A stretch of DNA of 64,000 bases from Saccharopolyspora ipomoeae (GTDB lineage: Bacteria; Actinomycetota; Actinomycetes; Mycobacteriales; Pseudonocardiaceae), in NCBI RefSeq assembly GCF_029952525.1, contig NZ_JASAOF010000001.1:62001-126000 (forward strand), given 5' to 3'. A model generated the notes under the pieces. It was given only the letters and a program-made list of their open reading frames with translations. It did no database searches and was not told the origin of the DNA. Shown one piece after another: positions 1 through 7,286 of the stretch; the first letter of the stretch is position 1; every line of letters begins with the position of its first letter. The position numbers and the translations under genes are program-made.

Positions 1-242
1 TGCCAGCCGTGACCGCTCCAGGCGGGGTTGCGGCGCGGGTAGCAGCTGAACCACGCCAGGCCCTCGCGGGTGAGGCGGCGCCAGCGCCGGGTCAGCGTCG
101 AGGGATCGACGTCGAGGACTCCGCCCAGCCGCGTCCAGGTGACGCGCGGGTTGATCTGCAGCGCGTGGATCAGGCTCAGGTCCGTCTCGTCGACTTTCGA
201 AGAATCCTGCACGAAAACGACCGTATTCGAAGTTCTTTGCAT
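1..242 (-). CDS. Lrp/AsnC-family transcriptional regulator (partial, cut by window edge)
   Basis: Only the first 80 or so residues lie in the window; the gene continues past its left edge. The visible part reads as the N-terminal AsnC-type winged helix: an ETDLSLIHALQINPR stretch followed by a second helix ending in DPSTLTRRWRRL, the usual recognition helix of Lrp/AsnC proteins. These regulators normally sense amino acids or related metabolites through a C-terminal domain not visible here. The gene is divergent from a transporter-like pair and an M20D amidohydrolase, which it probably controls (inference). The start is the ATG at 242; no strong ribosome-binding site is visible, so the start is moderately sure. 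Confidence 0.8.
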   Translation of the reverse strand, partial: MQRTSNTVVFVQDSSKVDETDLSLIHALQINPRVTWTRLGGVLDVDPSTLTRRWRRLTREGLAWFSCYPRRNPAWSGHGW

Positions 243-359
243 CAACGAGACCCCGCGCGTGAACGGGGCATGATTCGGCGCATCCAGCAAGTGAGCACGC
301 CAGCCGGTGCGACGGGCCCCGCCGCCGGCGTGCGCCGTGATCGACCTCTGGAGGCCGGG

Positions 360-1058
360 ATGAGCACCCCGGGCATCGCCCACTCACCGATCCTGTGGAT
401 CGCCGCGCTCGCCGTGTTCGCGGTGATCGCCGTGCAGTCCACCGTCTACTGGCGCGCCGCCGTGCGCGGCGCCCCCGAAGCCGGGATGAGCCGGAAGGAG
501 CTGGTCAGCGCGTTCCGCGTCGGGGCGCTGTCGGCCGTGGGACCGTCGCTGGCGGTCGTGTTCGTCGCGATCGGGCTGATCGCGATGTTCGGCACCCCCG
601 CCGTGCTGACCCGCATCGGCCTGATCGGCTCGGCCGGGTTCGAGACCGCCGCGGCCCAGACCGCCGCCGAGGCAGCCGGCGTCGAGCTCGGCGGCGCGGG
701 CTACGACGGCCGGGCGTTCGCGCTGGTGCTGTTCACCATGTCCGTCGGCGGCGCCGCGTGGATGATCACCGCCCTGGTGTTCACCCCGATCCTGCAGCGC
801 GCCGACGCGAAGGTCCGCGCGCTCGACCCCGCGGTGATGGCGGTGGTGCCCAGCGCCGCGATGATCGCCGCGTTCAGCTACCTGGGACTGGCCGAGACCG
901 CCAAGTCGAGCGTGCACCTCGTGGCGTTCCTCGCCGGAGCCGCGGCGATGCTGCTGCTCCAGCTCGTCGCCCGGCGCCTCGGGGCGCGCTGGCTCCAGGA
1001 GTGGTCGCTGGGGATCTCGATGGCCGTCGGCCTGGCCGCGGCCGGGATCGCGCTGTGA
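360..1058 (+). CDS. DUF5058-type integral membrane protein
   Basis: A 232-residue polytopic membrane protein with about five or six hydrophobic helices and short polar loops. The fold and length resemble the DUF5058 family, which often sits next to amidohydrolases and a second small membrane protein and is presumed to be a two-part transporter; no substrate is proven to my knowledge. A GGAGG motif sits about 10 bases before the ATG. The next gene, another small membrane protein of equal length, starts 14 bases after the stop, and an M20D amidohydrolase follows that. The likely role is uptake of an acylated or amidated amino-acid-like compound that the hydrolase then cleaves (inference). Confidence 0.7.
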   Translation: MSTPGIAHSPILWIAALAVFAVIAVQSTVYWRAAVRGAPEAGMSRKELVSAFRVGALSAVGPSLAVVFVAIGLIAMFGTPAVLTRIGLIGSAGFETAAAQTAAEAAGVELGGAGYDGRAFALVLFTMSVGGAAWMITALVFTPILQRADAKVRALDPAVMAVVPSAAMIAAFSYLGLAETAKSSVHLVAFLAGAAAMLLLQLVARRLGARWLQEWSLGISMAVGLAAAGIAL

Positions 1059-1072
1059 GCGGGAGGTACGTG

Positions 1073-1771
1073 ATGACGGACGATTTCGAGCGCACCACCT
1101 CCCGGTGGGGCCGCTGGACGATGCTCGCCGGCCTGGTGATCTCCCTGGCGGGACCGGTGTACCTGATGTTCGGCGCCGGCCTGTGGCCCGGTTTCGGGTT
1201 GGTGGCCCAGGCGTGGCTGGCGGTGGCGGCGGTGTTCGGCGTGATCTGGTTCGTCGAACCGATCTCGTACTACCCGATGCTGGGCCCGGCGGCGACCTAC
1301 CAGGCCTTCATGATCGGCAACATCGCCAACAAGCTGCTGCCCTCGGCCGTGGCCGCGCAGCAGGCGATCGGCGCGAAGCAGGGCACCCGCAAGGCCGAGA
1401 TCGCCGCGGTCGTGGCCATCACCGGCGCCGCCGCCGTGCACCTGGTGTCGCTGCTGGTGTTCGTCGGGCTGCTCGGCACCTGGCTGGTCTCGGTGCTGCC
1501 CGCGGGCGTGCAGGAGGTCTTCGGCTACGTGGTGCCCGCGATCTTCGGGCCGGTGCTGGTGCAGTCGGCGATGACCGCCCGGCACCTGCGCACCGTGGTG
1601 ATCTCCGTGCTGTGCGGGCTGATCGGCGTGTTCGTGCTGGTCCAGCTGGCACCCGCGACGAGCACCTTCGCGATGGCGCTGTGCGTGCTGGCCGCCGTGG
1701 CGCTGTGCCTGGTCTTCCGCCCGAAGGCGGAGAAGTCCGAATCCGACGAGCGAGCGGAGGTTTCCGCGTGA
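1073..1771 (+). CDS. Small polytopic membrane protein, probable partner of the DUF5058 protein
   Basis: A 232-residue membrane protein with a short charged N-terminus and about six hydrophobic segments. It has a conserved-looking VEPISYYPMLGPAATYQAFM stretch and an NIANKLLPSAVAAQ stretch between helices 2 and 3. The start is the ATG after GGGAGG. It overlaps the following amidohydrolase by 4 bases (GTGA), so the three genes form one transcript. It probably forms a two-component permease with the preceding protein; this rests on gene order alone. I do not recognise a specific family beyond that association. Confidence 0.65.
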   Translation: MTDDFERTTSRWGRWTMLAGLVISLAGPVYLMFGAGLWPGFGLVAQAWLAVAAVFGVIWFVEPISYYPMLGPAATYQAFMIGNIANKLLPSAVAAQQAIGAKQGTRKAEIAAVVAITGAAAVHLVSLLVFVGLLGTWLVSVLPAGVQEVFGYVVPAIFGPVLVQSAMTARHLRTVVISVLCGLIGVFVLVQLAPATSTFAMALCVLAAVALCLVFRPKAEKSESDERAEVSA

Positions 1772-3024
1772 GCGCGACCGCTGTCAAGCAGGTCCTGACC
1801 GGACTCGACGACATCAGGGACGACCTGCACGCCCTGTACCGCCACCTGCACTCCCACCCCGAGCTGTCCATGCAGGAGCACGAGACGGCGGCGCTGATCG
1901 AGCAGCGCCTCGACGCGCTGGGAATCCCGGCGTTCCGCTGCGGCGGGACCGGGGTGGTGGGCGTGCTGGAGAACGGCCCCGGACCGGTGGTGGCGTTCCG
2001 CGCCGACACCGACGGGCTGCCCATCGACGAGCGCACCGGACTCGACTACGCCTCGACGGCCACCGGGACTTTGCCCGACGGCACCGAGACGGCGGTGATG
2101 CACGGCTGCGGGCACGACACCCACGTCGCTTCGCTGCTGGCCGCCGCGACGCTGATGGCCGGTGCGCGGCAGGCGTGGTCGGGGACGCTGGTGCTGCTGT
2201 TCCAGCCCGGCGAGGAGGTCGCGGCCGGTGCGCGGGCGATGGTCGCCGACGGGCTGTGGGACCGGGCGCCGCGCCCGGAGGTGGTGCTCGGCCAGCACGT
2301 CATGTCCGGTCCGGCCGGGGTGGTGGGCTGCGCGACGGGGACGGCGGCGTCGATGGCCGACTCGTGGCAGGTCGTGGTGCGCGGGCGCGGCGCCCACGGA
2401 TCGCAGCCGGATCTCGCGCTGGATCCGATCGTGCAGGTCGCGCACACCATCACCCGCATCCAGGGCGTGGTGTCGCGGGAGGTGAGCCCGCTGTCGTCGG
2501 CGGTGGTGACGGTCGGGCGCATCGCGGGCGGTTTGAAGGAGAACATCATCCCGGACTCGGCGATGTTCACCCTCAACGTCCGCACCTTCGACGACGCCGT
2601 GCGCGCCCGCGTGCTGGAGGCGCTGCGGCGCATCATCCGCGCCGAGGCCGATGCCTCCGGCGCGCCGGAGCCCGAGATCACCGAGCTGTCGGCGTTCCCG
2701 AGGCTGGTCAACGACGAGGCGGTGTCCGGGCGGGTCACCGCCGCCCTCGACGCCCACCGGGGCGAGGGCTCGGTGCGCGCGGCCGAGGCGATGATGGGCA
2801 GCGAGGACTTCGGCGTGCTCGGCGAGGCCATCGGCGTGCCCTACTGCTTCTGGACGATCGGCGGAACCGATCCCGAGCGGCACGCGCGGGCCGAGGCCGA
2901 CGGCGAGGTCGTGCCGGGGAACCACTCGCCGTTCTTCGCGCCGGTGCTCGAACCCACCCTGTCGCGGATGGTGGAGGCCGCGGTGGTGGGGATGCTGGAG
3001 TTCCTCGACGACGAGCCGCGGTGA
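1768..3024 (+). CDS. M20D-family metal-dependent amidohydrolase
   Basis: A 418-residue cytoplasmic hydrolase of the M20D type (hippurate, N-acyl-amino-acid or IAA-amino-acid hydrolases). Visible motifs are HSHPELS near residue 30, RADTDGLP near 78, GCGHDTH near 113 and QPGEE near 146, giving the Cys/His/Glu metal ligands and the catalytic glutamate. Length is normal for the family. It starts at a GTG that overlaps the previous stop by 4 bases. Family enzymes split an amide bond between an acyl group and an amino acid. With the two upstream membrane proteins and the divergent AsnC regulator, it likely completes an import-and-cleave pathway for N-acylated amino acids; the exact substrate is unknown. 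Confidence 0.88.
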   Translation: MSATAVKQVLTGLDDIRDDLHALYRHLHSHPELSMQEHETAALIEQRLDALGIPAFRCGGTGVVGVLENGPGPVVAFRADTDGLPIDERTGLDYASTATGTLPDGTETAVMHGCGHDTHVASLLAAATLMAGARQAWSGTLVLLFQPGEEVAAGARAMVADGLWDRAPRPEVVLGQHVMSGPAGVVGCATGTAASMADSWQVVVRGRGAHGSQPDLALDPIVQVAHTITRIQGVVSREVSPLSSAVVTVGRIAGGLKENIIPDSAMFTLNVRTFDDAVRARVLEALRRIIRAEADASGAPEPEITELSAFPRLVNDEAVSGRVTAALDAHRGEGSVRAAEAMMGSEDFGVLGEAIGVPYCFWTIGGTDPERHARAEADGEVVPGNHSPFFAPVLEPTLSRMVEAAVVGMLEFLDDEPR

Positions 3025-3087
3025 GGCGGTCCGCCGCCATCGCCTCCGGGTGGACGAGATCGCGGGAGAGGGCGGCGAAGGTGTCGC

Positions 3088-3167
3088 CCAGGGGACGGTT
3101 TTTCCTCGAATCACCCATGATCAATGCCCGAAATGTCCGGTCAATTCGAGGAAAAACCGTCCCCTGG
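3088..3167. repeat. Long perfect inverted repeat (24-bp arms, 32-base spacer)
   Basis: Arms at 3088-3111 and 3144-3167 are exact reverse complements and begin and end in CCAGGGGACGG / CCGTCCCCTGG. It lies between the amidohydrolase stop (3024) and the stop of the small minus-strand gene (3204), so both genes converge on it. It could act as a bidirectional terminator, but the arms are long and carry T5/A5 runs inside the stem, more like a mobile palindromic unit. No other copy occurs in this window. Confidence 0.7.
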
Positions 3168-3203
3168 TGACGCCCTCAAAGCCGGAGACGCGCGAGTGCG
3201 GCA

Positions 3204-3377
3204 TCAGAGGCCGAAGAGGGAGATGGCGGAGACGAGGGCGAGGCCCGCTACTGCGAGTGCACCCGAGGTGACCGCGAGGCGCTGGGCGAGGATGCGACGG
3301 CCGGACATCGCCGCGGCCGTGCCGACGACGACGGAGAGCGGGATCAGCAGCGCGCACAGCAGGTCAAGAGGCGCCAT
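3204..3377 (-). CDS. Small membrane protein, unknown function
   Basis: A 57-residue protein with two hydrophobic helices (about residues 3-20 and 33-54) joined by a short basic loop containing SGRRILAQR. The ATG at 3377 is chosen because GGGAGGG lies 8 to 9 bases upstream; a longer reading frame exists but lacks such a site. No family is recognised. It lies alone between the convergent M20D operon and an acyl-CoA dehydrogenase gene. The upstream region carries a short palindrome, TAACGTCGGCGTTA, that could be an operator. Confidence 0.5.
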   Translation of the reverse strand: MAPLDLLCALLIPLSVVVGTAAAMSGRRILAQRLAVTSGALAVAGLALVSAISLFGL

Positions 3378-3499
3378 CGCCCGATCCCTCCCCGTAACGT
3401 CGGCGTTAACTCCGGTCGGCGGCAACTAAACTAACGATCAGGGGATCGTCCGTAAACACCTCACAGCGGGTGACTTCGGGCACCTGGCGCCAAAGCGCC

Positions 3500-3534
3500 G
3501 GTCCGGCCGCCCGGTGAACCCGAGCGGCCGGACC
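3500..3534 (-). terminator. GC-rich terminator hairpin of the acyl-CoA dehydrogenase gene
   Basis: GGTCCGGCCGC at 3500-3510 pairs perfectly with 3524-3534 around a 13-base loop. It begins 13 bases beyond the dehydrogenase stop, as expected for an actinomycete intrinsic terminator without a T-tract. Confidence 0.7.
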
Positions 3535-3547
3535 GACGTGCACCGGG

Positions 3548-4705
3548 TCAGCTCGGGGTCGGCAGCGACCGGCTGATGATCTCCTTCATGATCTCGGTGG
3601 TGCCCGCGTAGATCTGCTGGACGCGCATGTCGGTGAACACCCGGGCCACCGGGTACTCCTCCATGTACCCGTAGCCGCCGAACAGCTGCAGACACTGGTC
3701 GGCGACCTTCATCGCGCGCTCCGAGCACCAGTACTTGACCATCGCCGCGGTCGGGATGTCGAGCTCACCCTTGACGTGCAGCTCGATGCACTCGTCCAGG
3801 AACGACCGCGCCACCCGGGCCTCGGTGGCGATCTCGGCCAGCTCGAACTTCGTGTTCTGGAACTTGAAGATCGGCCGGCCGAACGCCTCCCGCTCGTGGA
3901 CGTAGTTCAACGTCTCGTCCAGCACGAACTCCATCGCCGCCACGCACGCCACGGCCACGATGAGGCGCTCCTGCGGCAGCTGCGTCATCAGCTGGACGAA
4001 GCCCTCGCCCTCCTTCTCGCCGAGCAGGTTCGAGGCGGGCACCCGGCAGTCGTCGAAGAACAGCTCGCAGGTGTCCTGCCCCTTCATGCCGATCTTGTCC
4101 AGCACCCGGCCGCGCTTGAAGCCGGGGGTGTCGGTGGGCACGATGACCAGCGAGATCCCGGACGCGGCCTCCTCCGGGTCGGTCTTGGCGGCCACCAGCA
4201 CGACGTCGGCCTGGTAGCCGTTGGTGATGAAGGTCTTGGCCCCGTTGACCACGTACTCGTCGCCGTCGCGGATCGCCTTGGTGGCGATGCCCTGCAGGTC
4301 GGAGCCGGTGCCCGGCTCGGTCATCGCGATGGCCGCGACGGCCTCGCCGCTGGCCAGCTTCGGCAGCCACTCGGACTTCTGCGCCTCGGTGCCGTAGGCG
4401 AGCAGGTAGTGGGCGACGATGCCGCTGTGCAGCGAGGCGCCCCAGGAGCTGTCGCCGACGCGCCCCTGCTCCTCGATGACCACCGCCTCGTGGGCGAAGG
4501 TCCCGCCGGAGCCGCCGTACTCCTCCGGGATCGACAGGCACAGCAGGCCGATCTCGCCGGCCTTGGTCCACAGCTCGCGGTCGACCTGCTTGTTGGCGAT
4601 GAACCGCTCGACGTGGGGCTTGATCTCCTTCTCGGCGAAGGTGCGCGCGAGTCCGCGCAGGTCGTCGAGTTCCTCGGTCATCCAGGGCGAGGGGCGAGCG
4701 GGCAC
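3548..4705 (-). CDS. Acyl-CoA dehydrogenase
   Basis: A 385-residue FAD enzyme that desaturates an acyl-CoA at the alpha-beta position. The N-terminal helical domain, the FAD-binding AIAMTEPGTGSDLQGI stretch, the middle-domain NGAKTFITNG and the C-terminal FGGYGYMEEYPVARVFTD and YAGTTEIMKEI motifs are all present, and the length is typical. I chose the GTG at 4705 because GGGAGGA lies 6 bases upstream; an ATG 15 bases further up would overlap that site. It is transcribed divergently from a TetR gene across two matching inverted operator-like sequences, so it is likely repressed by it. The substrate chain type cannot be read from sequence. Confidence 0.93.
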   Translation of the reverse strand: MPARPSPWMTEELDDLRGLARTFAEKEIKPHVERFIANKQVDRELWTKAGEIGLLCLSIPEEYGGSGGTFAHEAVVIEEQGRVGDSSWGASLHSGIVAHYLLAYGTEAQKSEWLPKLASGEAVAAIAMTEPGTGSDLQGIATKAIRDGDEYVVNGAKTFITNGYQADVVLVAAKTDPEEAASGISLVIVPTDTPGFKRGRVLDKIGMKGQDTCELFFDDCRVPASNLLGEKEGEGFVQLMTQLPQERLIVAVACVAAMEFVLDETLNYVHEREAFGRPIFKFQNTKFELAEIATEARVARSFLDECIELHVKGELDIPTAAMVKYWCSERAMKVADQCLQLFGGYGYMEEYPVARVFTDMRVQQIYAGTTEIMKEIISRSLPTPS

Positions 4706-4740
4706 GGCGAATCCTCCCATTACGGAACGATGGAGTACTG

Positions 4741-4785
4741 GATACAGGTTGTAGCACGCGTTCCGAACTGGGTACAAGCTGTATC
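4741..4785. promoter_or_regulatory. Two inverted operator-like sites between acyl-CoA dehydrogenase and TetR genes
   Basis: GATACAGGTTGTAG (4741-4754) recurs in inverted form as GTACAAGCTGTATC (4772-4785). Read on one strand the two are GATACAG[G/C]TTGTA[G/C]. Each half is itself a near palindrome (TACA..TGTA). Position between divergent genes and symmetry suit a TetR operator pair. Confidence 0.6.
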
Positions 4786-4818
4786 AGCAGGGGGCGCATC
4801 AGCAGGTACGGTGTCGCC

Positions 4819-5493
4819 GTGGTGAACGTGGCGAGATGGGTCGACTCCACGGTCCGGCGCCGGTCGGCCAAGGCGTCCCCGGACAACGACTCGCGGCGCG
4901 CGCAGATCGTCTCGGCCGCCGTCGAGGCGATCGACGAGACCGGCCCGCACGTGGGCATGGCGCAGATCGCCGACCGCGCCGGCCTCCCGCGCCCCAACGT
5001 CTACCGGCACTTCGCGAGCAAGGAGCAGCTCGACGCCGAGGTCACGCGCTTCGCCGCCACCGAGCTCATCCGCCGCGTCCGGCCGCACCTCACCCGCGCC
5101 GGGACGCCGTTCGAGGTGATCCGCGGGATCGTCGCCGCCAGCATCGCGTGGGCCTCCGAGCACCCCAACCTCTACCGGTTCGTCGCCGCCCAGCAGCAGA
5201 CCAAGGCGCTGCACCGCGCCCGGATGGGCCGAACCCGCTTCCTCAACGAGATCGTGGAGGCGATGCGCGCCTACCTCGACGCCGCCGAACTGCCCGCCGC
5301 ACCACCGGACGGCGTGCTCGCGGGCCTGATGGGCATGGTCGACGCCAGCATCATCTGGTGGCTCGACCACCACGACGAGACCGAGGAGGAGCTCGCCGAC
5401 CGGGTGAGCCGCCAGATCGCCGTCGTGCTCATCGAACTCCTCGCCCAGCTCGGCATCGACATCCCCGACGACCAGGTCTTCCGCCCGAGCTAG
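4819..5493 (+). CDS. TetR-family transcriptional regulator
   Basis: A 224-residue TetR-type repressor. The N-terminal helix-turn-helix is clear: RRAQIVSAAVEAIDETG, then MAQIADRAGLPRPNVYRHFA near residues 53-72. The C-terminal ligand domain is all helical and divergent, as usual. Three in-frame GTG starts (4819, 4822, 4828) are possible and no strong ribosome-binding site decides between them. It probably represses the divergent acyl-CoA dehydrogenase gene and itself through the inverted sites at 4741-4785; an acyl-CoA ligand is a reasonable guess. Confidence 0.88.
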   Translation: MVNVARWVDSTVRRRSAKASPDNDSRRAQIVSAAVEAIDETGPHVGMAQIADRAGLPRPNVYRHFASKEQLDAEVTRFAATELIRRVRPHLTRAGTPFEVIRGIVAASIAWASEHPNLYRFVAAQQQTKALHRARMGRTRFLNEIVEAMRAYLDAAELPAAPPDGVLAGLMGMVDASIIWWLDHHDETEEELADRVSRQIAVVLIELLAQLGIDIPDDQVFRPS

Positions 5494-5529
5494 GGGTCGG
5501 CGAGGAGTTGCTCCGCTCCGCCGCGATCC

Positions 5530-6651
5530 TCAACAGCGCCCGGGGCCCAGGCCGTACACGCGCTCGGCGTTGTCGCGGCCGATCATGCGGGCGACGCGCA
5601 GCGCGTCGTCGAGCGCCCACTCTCCGGAATCGACGTGGCGGGACAGGACTTCGGTCATCCCGCGGCGCCAGAGGCGGGCGCCGAGGTGGTGCAGCTCGGG
5701 CAGACCCCAGGCGTCCGAGGAGTAGAGGACCTTGGCGAACGGGGCGAGCTCCAGGGATTCGGCGAGCACCGCCGTCGCGCGGGCGCCGGTGTGGTTGATC
5801 GCCAGGCCGACGTCGAAGTGCACGTGCGGGAACACCTGCGCCAGGTAGGCCGCGTTGCGGTGGAACGGGTAGCAGTGCAGCAGCAGCACGTCCACGCCGC
5901 GCGGTGCGACCTCGCGCAGGAACCCGGTCAGCAGCAGCGGATCGCAGCGGTGCAGGTCCAGGTCGGGGTCGCCGAAACCCGCGTGCAGCTGGAGCGGCAG
6001 GCCGCGCTCCACCCCGGCCCACAGCGCGAACCGCAGCAGCACCGGGTCCGCCACCCGGGGCGCGCCGTCGCGCAACCAGCTCCCGGCCGCGCGCACGACC
6101 TCGGCCGAACCCGGTGGGCGCGGGTCGAAGCCGAAGCCGAACCGGTAGGCGATGATGCTCTTGATCCCGACCGCGAACGCCGTCCGCCGCGACAGCTCCT
6201 CCTGGAACCGCGCGGGCAGCTCGGCCGCCGAGACGCCGGAGCGGCCGACGTCCTCCAGCACCGACTCCAGCCGCACCACCTCGTGCACCGGTTTCCCGGA
6301 CGCCTCGGCCAGTTCCGCGATCCCGCCGCCCAGGCCGGTGTCGACCAGGAACCGCCCCGCCCCCGAGGCCGCGAGCAGTCGCCGGCTCACCTCGGCGACG
6401 CCCAGCGAGACCCGCGCGGCCAGGTACTCCTCCGGCGAGGCGTGCGGCTCCAGGCCGAGCACCGGCGCGCACCAGCGCCGGACGGCAAACCCCAGCGGGG
6501 AGTCGAACTGCGTCATCCAGCCCGGGATCGGGGCGTCGGACTCGGTGAGCAGCGACTCGAACCCGGCCCGGTCGAGCTCTCCCGGCACCACGCCGTGGGC
6601 GTGGTGGTCCACCAGTGCGACGTCCTCGACCCCCGCGCGCAGCTCCTCCAC
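5530..6651 (-). CDS. Amidohydrolase-family protein (TIM-barrel metal-dependent hydrolase)
   Basis: A 373-residue protein with the amidohydrolase signature: an N-terminal VDHHAHG metal motif near residue 15, LQLHAGFGDPD near 220, LLLHCYPFHRNA in the next strands and a C-terminal YSSDAWGLPE with the likely metal-binding aspartate. The overall order resembles the amidohydrolase domain seen in FluG-like proteins. The start is GTG at 6651, followed by two Glu codons. It faces the preceding TetR gene convergently with only 36 bases between, and an EF-hand gene is divergent. The substrate is unknown. Confidence 0.78.
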   Translation of the reverse strand: MEELRAGVEDVALVDHHAHGVVPGELDRAGFESLLTESDAPIPGWMTQFDSPLGFAVRRWCAPVLGLEPHASPEEYLAARVSLGVAEVSRRLLAASGAGRFLVDTGLGGGIAELAEASGKPVHEVVRLESVLEDVGRSGVSAAELPARFQEELSRRTAFAVGIKSIIAYRFGFGFDPRPPGSAEVVRAAGSWLRDGAPRVADPVLLRFALWAGVERGLPLQLHAGFGDPDLDLHRCDPLLLTGFLREVAPRGVDVLLLHCYPFHRNAAYLAQVFPHVHFDVGLAINHTGARATAVLAESLELAPFAKVLYSSDAWGLPELHHLGARLWRRGMTEVLSRHVDSGEWALDDALRVARMIGRDNAERVYGLGPGRC

Positions 6652-6755
6652 CCCTGCACGGTACCCGGCCTCCGCGCGAGCTGGCAGCGTCGCGCAATCC
6701 GAATTATTATTGCGTCACAACAACAATTTTGGACGTCTACTGTGGATGGTGAAGC

Positions 6756-7286
6756 GTGCGCAGCGTTGTCCGGGGACGGATCAAGACCCGCTTCGACCGA
6801 TGGGACCGGGACGGCCGGGGCGGCCTTCGCCGGGACGACTTCGAACGCGAGGCCCTGCGCATCGCCGCGGCGTTCGACGCACCGCCGGAGGCACCGGAAT
6901 CGGTGCGGCTGCGGGAGGCGCTGCGCGGGCTCTTCGAGCTCTGCGCCGATCACGCCGGGGTCTCACCCGACGCCGCGATCAGCGAGGTGCAGTTCCTCAA
7001 GATCTCCGAGGACCTGATCTTCGAGCAGGGCGAGGCCGCGTTCAACCGGGCCCTGCGGCCCGTCGCGGCGGGTGTGATCGGCGTGTGCGACGGGGACGGG
7101 GACGGCCGGATCGACCGCGCGGAGTTCGTCCGGTGGCTCACGGCCCTCGGACTCGACGACGCCCAGGCCGGGGCGGCCTTCGAGCACGTCGTCGGCGGCG
7201 CGGGGACGCTGTGCCTGGACGAACTCCTCGCGGCGATCCGCGACTACCACTACGGCCGGCTCGACGTCGAGCTCATCGCGGGCTGA
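6756..7286 (+). CDS. EF-hand calcium-binding protein, calerythrin-like
   Basis: A 176-residue acidic cytoplasmic protein with at least two good EF-hand loops: D17-R-D19-G-R21 ending in D28, and DGDGDGRIDRAE near residues 112-123; two further sites look degenerate. Length and arrangement match calerythrin, the four-EF-hand protein known from Saccharopolyspora erythraea. It likely binds Ca2+ as buffer or sensor. The start is GTG at 6756; the upstream 100 bases are unusually AT-rich for this genome and probably hold both divergent promoters. The 3' end overlaps the convergent ligase gene by 37 bases. Confidence 0.85.
   Translation: MRSVVRGRIKTRFDRWDRDGRGGLRRDDFEREALRIAAAFDAPPEAPESVRLREALRGLFELCADHAGVSPDAAISEVQFLKISEDLIFEQGEAAFNRALRPVAAGVIGVCDGDGDGRIDRAEFVRWLTALGLDDAQAGAAFEHVVGGAGTLCLDELLAAIRDYHYGRLDVELIAG

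Noticed and set aside
384-917. Long open frames on the strand opposite to obvious genes throughout the window (for example 384-917, 1525-3114, 26998-28314)
   Set aside because: They are by-products of GC-rich third codon positions; translations are rich in Arg, Gly, His and Ala without domain motifs and overlap well-supported genes completely.
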